This document shows positions 62,025 through 64,000 of a stretch of 64,000 nucleotides of DNA, in pieces. Within the stretch, counting starts at the first letter, position 1; each line of letters opens with the position of its first letter. The position numbers and the translations under genes are program-made. Where the stretch lies: NCBI GenBank assembly GCA_023953835.1, contig JAMLJB010000001.1, positions 1,612,001 to 1,676,000 of the forward strand. The letters run 5' to 3'. The DNA comes from Rhizobiaceae bacterium. Lineage in GTDB: Bacteria; Pseudomonadota; Alphaproteobacteria; Rhizobiales; Rhizobiaceae. The notes beneath the pieces are model-generated. The model was given only the letters and a program-made list of their open reading frames with translations. It made no database searches and had not been told where the DNA came from.

Positions 62025-62350
62025 ATTTCTGGACATTTCTGGAAAGGCCTCGATTCTTTCCAGAAATTTTTCATCAATGATTACAGCTAGTTAAGAACCA
62101 TTTCTGGAATTTCTGGAATTTCTGGAAAGGTACAACAAAGAGACCTTTTTTCAGAACCATCATTCACCGCCTGCGGCGCTGCTGGCACACACCCCGCGCG
62201 AGTTTCAGCCACTCACGCACTCTCTGTGTGGTAGCTTTCCAGAAATTCCAGAAATTCCAGAAATGAGTGCTAAGTCATTGATATTAATAGCCTGAAATTT
62301 CTGGAAAGATTCGAGGCCTTTCCAGAAATCGGCCGGGCAAGTCCAGAAAT
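62025..62350. repeat. Dyad-symmetric array of twelve 9-bp repeats (ATTTCTGGA)
   Basis: Direct copies start at 62025, 62035, 62100, 62109, 62118 and 62297; inverted copies (TCCAGAAAT) start at 62059, 62238, 62247, 62256, 62321 and 62342. Five pairs are mirrored around one axis at 62182 to the exact base. The outer 33-bp blocks 62035-62067 and 62297-62329 are inverted copies with one mismatch; inner blocks of three tandem copies (62100-62126 and 62238-62264) are perfect inverted copies. Contains no supported gene; lies between the IS and the 3' end of the DUF927 gene. Iteron-type protein-binding array is the likeliest reading. Confidence 0.9.
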
Positions 62351-62367
62351 CAGCCGAAGTCCCGTCG

Positions 62368-64000
62368 TCAGGCGGCTACGTCTGCGCTCGACTCGGGCTC
62401 ATTCTTGCCGTCGTCCAGATAGAAGGCCGACACGACACGATAGTTCTTCACCCGCTCCGCCGTGCCGTCGCGCATGGGCAGTGTGTCGTGGTAGAGGTTT
62501 TTTCCCGACATGCGCAGAAAATCGCCATCACGAAGGTACTGCGCAATCTCAGTCTCGGAACAGATGTTCCCAGCCATACCGCGAAGGGCATCGGCGAGGA
62601 TGATCAGTTCTTCGCCGTTACGGGCCTTGTAGAAGTACCCGGCCGCGCCCTTGTAGCCCTCTTCGATGTCATCCGAGCCCTTGGCAAACTCCGACTTTTC
62701 CCACGTGTATAGGTCGACGCGACGACGACGGGCGATAGACGTGCGCAACGTGGACAGGACACGCTCGGAAACAGGCTTGGACGCGTCGGCAACGCGGTTC
62801 TGACGTGCCCAGCGCATTACCTTGCCGATGCTGAAATCAGCCGGGATAAGGTCAAGCTTCTTGCCCAAGATGCCGCCGAACCAGACCCATGCCAACGTTT
62901 CCATCGCCCGCGACTCCAAACCGCCAGCATCGGCCCCTACAAGCGCGGTGGTCAGACGTTCCACCTGCTTCTTGATGCGCTCCGGGTCCATGCCGAGCAG
63001 TGCCTTGACGACGATGCGCAGCGCGTGGCCGTTGTGGCGCTCGATTCCATACAGCTTGGTCGTCAAGGGGGTAGCTTCTCCCTTGGGGTAATCCTTGACG
63101 CTCGCGACGTTGATATCGAGAACGCGGGCATCGAAGCCGGGCGACACGTCTACATCGGCATCCTTGAGCTTCTGCGCCAGCGGCTTCTCATTCGCCAGCA
63201 TCGCCAACCCGCCAAAGTTCTTGACCTCTCTGGCACCCCGGTCGCGGGTTGCCGTGGTCTTCCCGGTGCCCGCTTCCAGCATGAAAACAAGGCTGTTCAA
63301 ATGGTCGGCTTTCATATGCTGCCCTTCATCAAGGGCAATCGCATGATGCGACACATCCGGCAAAACGGCCTCAACGCCGTTGTCGGTTGCGCGCAGAATC
63401 TTGTAGCAGACCGACAGCGCCGGTCCTGAAATGCTGGCCATGAGCTTGCACGCGAGGCTCTTTCCTCGCGAGGACGGCCCGTGAAATGCGAGCATACGGA
63501 AGCCCTCCGGATGGCACAGGCCCGACACCGGCCCGGCCATGCCCATCATCAAGGCCAAGGCGAAGTGTTCACGGCCGGATGCATTGTCGTTCCAGACGGG
63601 GGCAACCGCCTCCTTCCAGCCCTCAAGCGTACCGGCAGGCGCGAGCGGCTTACGGGTTGTGTCCAGCATCCGCATGGGCAGCACGGCCGAACCTTCGGCC
63701 TTGATGGTCTCGCCACCAACCGTCAGGAACGCGCCATCGTGCCAGCCGCGACGATCCATCCAACGCCCGGTGACAGGCGGAAGGAGCTTGCGCAGAAGCT
63801 CCAGCGCAGCCGTGCCGTCGCCGGACAGGCGGAAATTCATGTTCGCCAGTTTCTCGATTGCGGCACGGCCGGTCCAAGGATCGCTCCGCTTCATCTCGCA
63901 CGTCTTCGTGCGGCCCATGGACTCAAATCGCAGGACCAGCGTGGCGTTATCGCCGAACGCGTCTTCATAATGCTCAACAACTTCGAACGGCTGGCACACC
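62368..64000 (-). CDS. DUF927-domain helicase-like protein of integrated elements (5' end outside window)
   Basis: At least 543 residues, with the start beyond the window edge. The DUF927 domain is recognised from WMDRRGWHDGAFLTVGGETI, the Walker A-like FHGPSSRGKSLACKLMASI, Walker B-like HAIALDEGQHM, and LEAGTGKTTATRD followed by AMLANEKPLAQKL. These proteins occur on phage-like and integrative elements near primase-like genes and are thought to act as replication helicases. The C-terminal ~180 residues (RRRRVDLYTWEKSEFAKGSDDIEEGYKG onward) look like a separate DNA-binding/accessory region. Its 3' end is 17 bp from the repeat array. Confidence 0.85.
   Translation of the reverse strand, partial: VCQPFEVVEHYEDAFGDNATLVLRFESMGRTKTCEMKRSDPWTGRAAIEKLANMNFRLSGDGTAALELLRKLLPPVTGRWMDRRGWHDGAFLTVGGETIKAEGSAVLPMRMLDTTRKPLAPAGTLEGWKEAVAPVWNDNASGREHFALALMMGMAGPVSGLCHPEGFRMLAFHGPSSRGKSLACKLMASISGPALSVCYKILRATDNGVEAVLPDVSHHAIALDEGQHMKADHLNSLVFMLEAGTGKTTATRDRGAREVKNFGGLAMLANEKPLAQKLKDADVDVSPGFDARVLDINVASVKDYPKGEATPLTTKLYGIERHNGHALRIVVKALLGMDPERIKKQVERLTTALVGADAGGLESRAMETLAWVWFGGILGKKLDLIPADFSIGKVMRWARQNRVADASKPVSERVLSTLRTSIARRRRVDLYTWEKSEFAKGSDDIEEGYKGAAGYFYKARNGEELIILADALRGMAGNICSETEIAQYLRDGDFLRMSGKNLYHDTLPMRDGTAERVKNYRVVSAFYLDDGKNEPESSADVAA

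Noticed and set aside
62025..62350. CRISPR array
   Set aside because: Repeats are only 9 bp, occur in both orientations and lack uniform unique spacers; no cas genes.

Overview
The window reads as high-GC alphaproteobacterial chromosome, most likely Hyphomicrobiales (Rhizobiales). The reasons are family-level: many ABC and tripartite carboxylate importers, a DUF930 protein, GntR/LacI/LysR regulators and catabolic gene sets typical of soil rhizobia. No rRNA or intact tRNA is present, so placement below order is not possible.

Layout. (1) 1-18840, catabolic supercluster: the tail of a dimethylformamidase-like gene, a leuDC-type hydratase pair, a divergent LacI regulator, then 13 almost gapless minus-strand genes (16707 down to 3692): CoA ligase, MaoC hydratase, complete Liv-type importer, second CoA ligase, DUF35 protein, thiolase-fold protein without its catalytic residues, alpha/beta hydrolase, D-tartrate-dehydratase-like enzyme, ketopantoate-reductase-like enzyme. 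A perfect 26-bp palindrome lies upstream of the operon, and a related site lies between leuC and lacI. An ADH/SDR pair follows, with a divergent AraC gene. (2) 19972-22356: YdeI-like gene, winged-helix/TPR regulator and a small exported protein. (3) 22445-29069: GntR regulator, class V aminotransferase, TctBAC importer and a two-domain cyclase-family protein, with a palindrome in the divergent promoter. (4) 30677-45468: second Liv importer, LysR, Asp/Glu-racemase-like protein, then ALDH, GMC oxidoreductase, TcuA-like flavoprotein, MmgE/PrpD protein and ALDH. A near-identical sequence motif recurs at three sites upstream of these units. (5) 45623-54740: decayed gene ends, then an amino-acid locus resembling hydroxyproline/proline catabolism (pyrroline reductase-like, polar amino-acid importer, DHDPS-family enzyme, proline-racemase family, GntR, amidohydrolase) with a recurrent CAATCTAC motif in three promoter regions. 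(6) 54806-57931: accessory genes (DUF2726 remnant, HEPN-motif protein, XRE regulator, two HNH-like proteins). (7) 58305-64000: left end of an integrated element in the 3' half of tRNA-Gly(GCC). Its P4-type integrase is broken by an IS21-family element. Beyond lies a 12-copy 9-bp repeat array with near-perfect dyad symmetry, next to a DUF927 helicase-like gene that runs off the window.

How it works together (inference): the first operon looks like a self-contained import, CoA-activation, hydration and carbon-carbon cleavage route for an unidentified organic acid, probably repressed by the LacI protein through the CACGTG-centred palindromes. The most unusual structure is the dyad repeat array at 62025-62350, a candidate replication or control locus of the integrated element.
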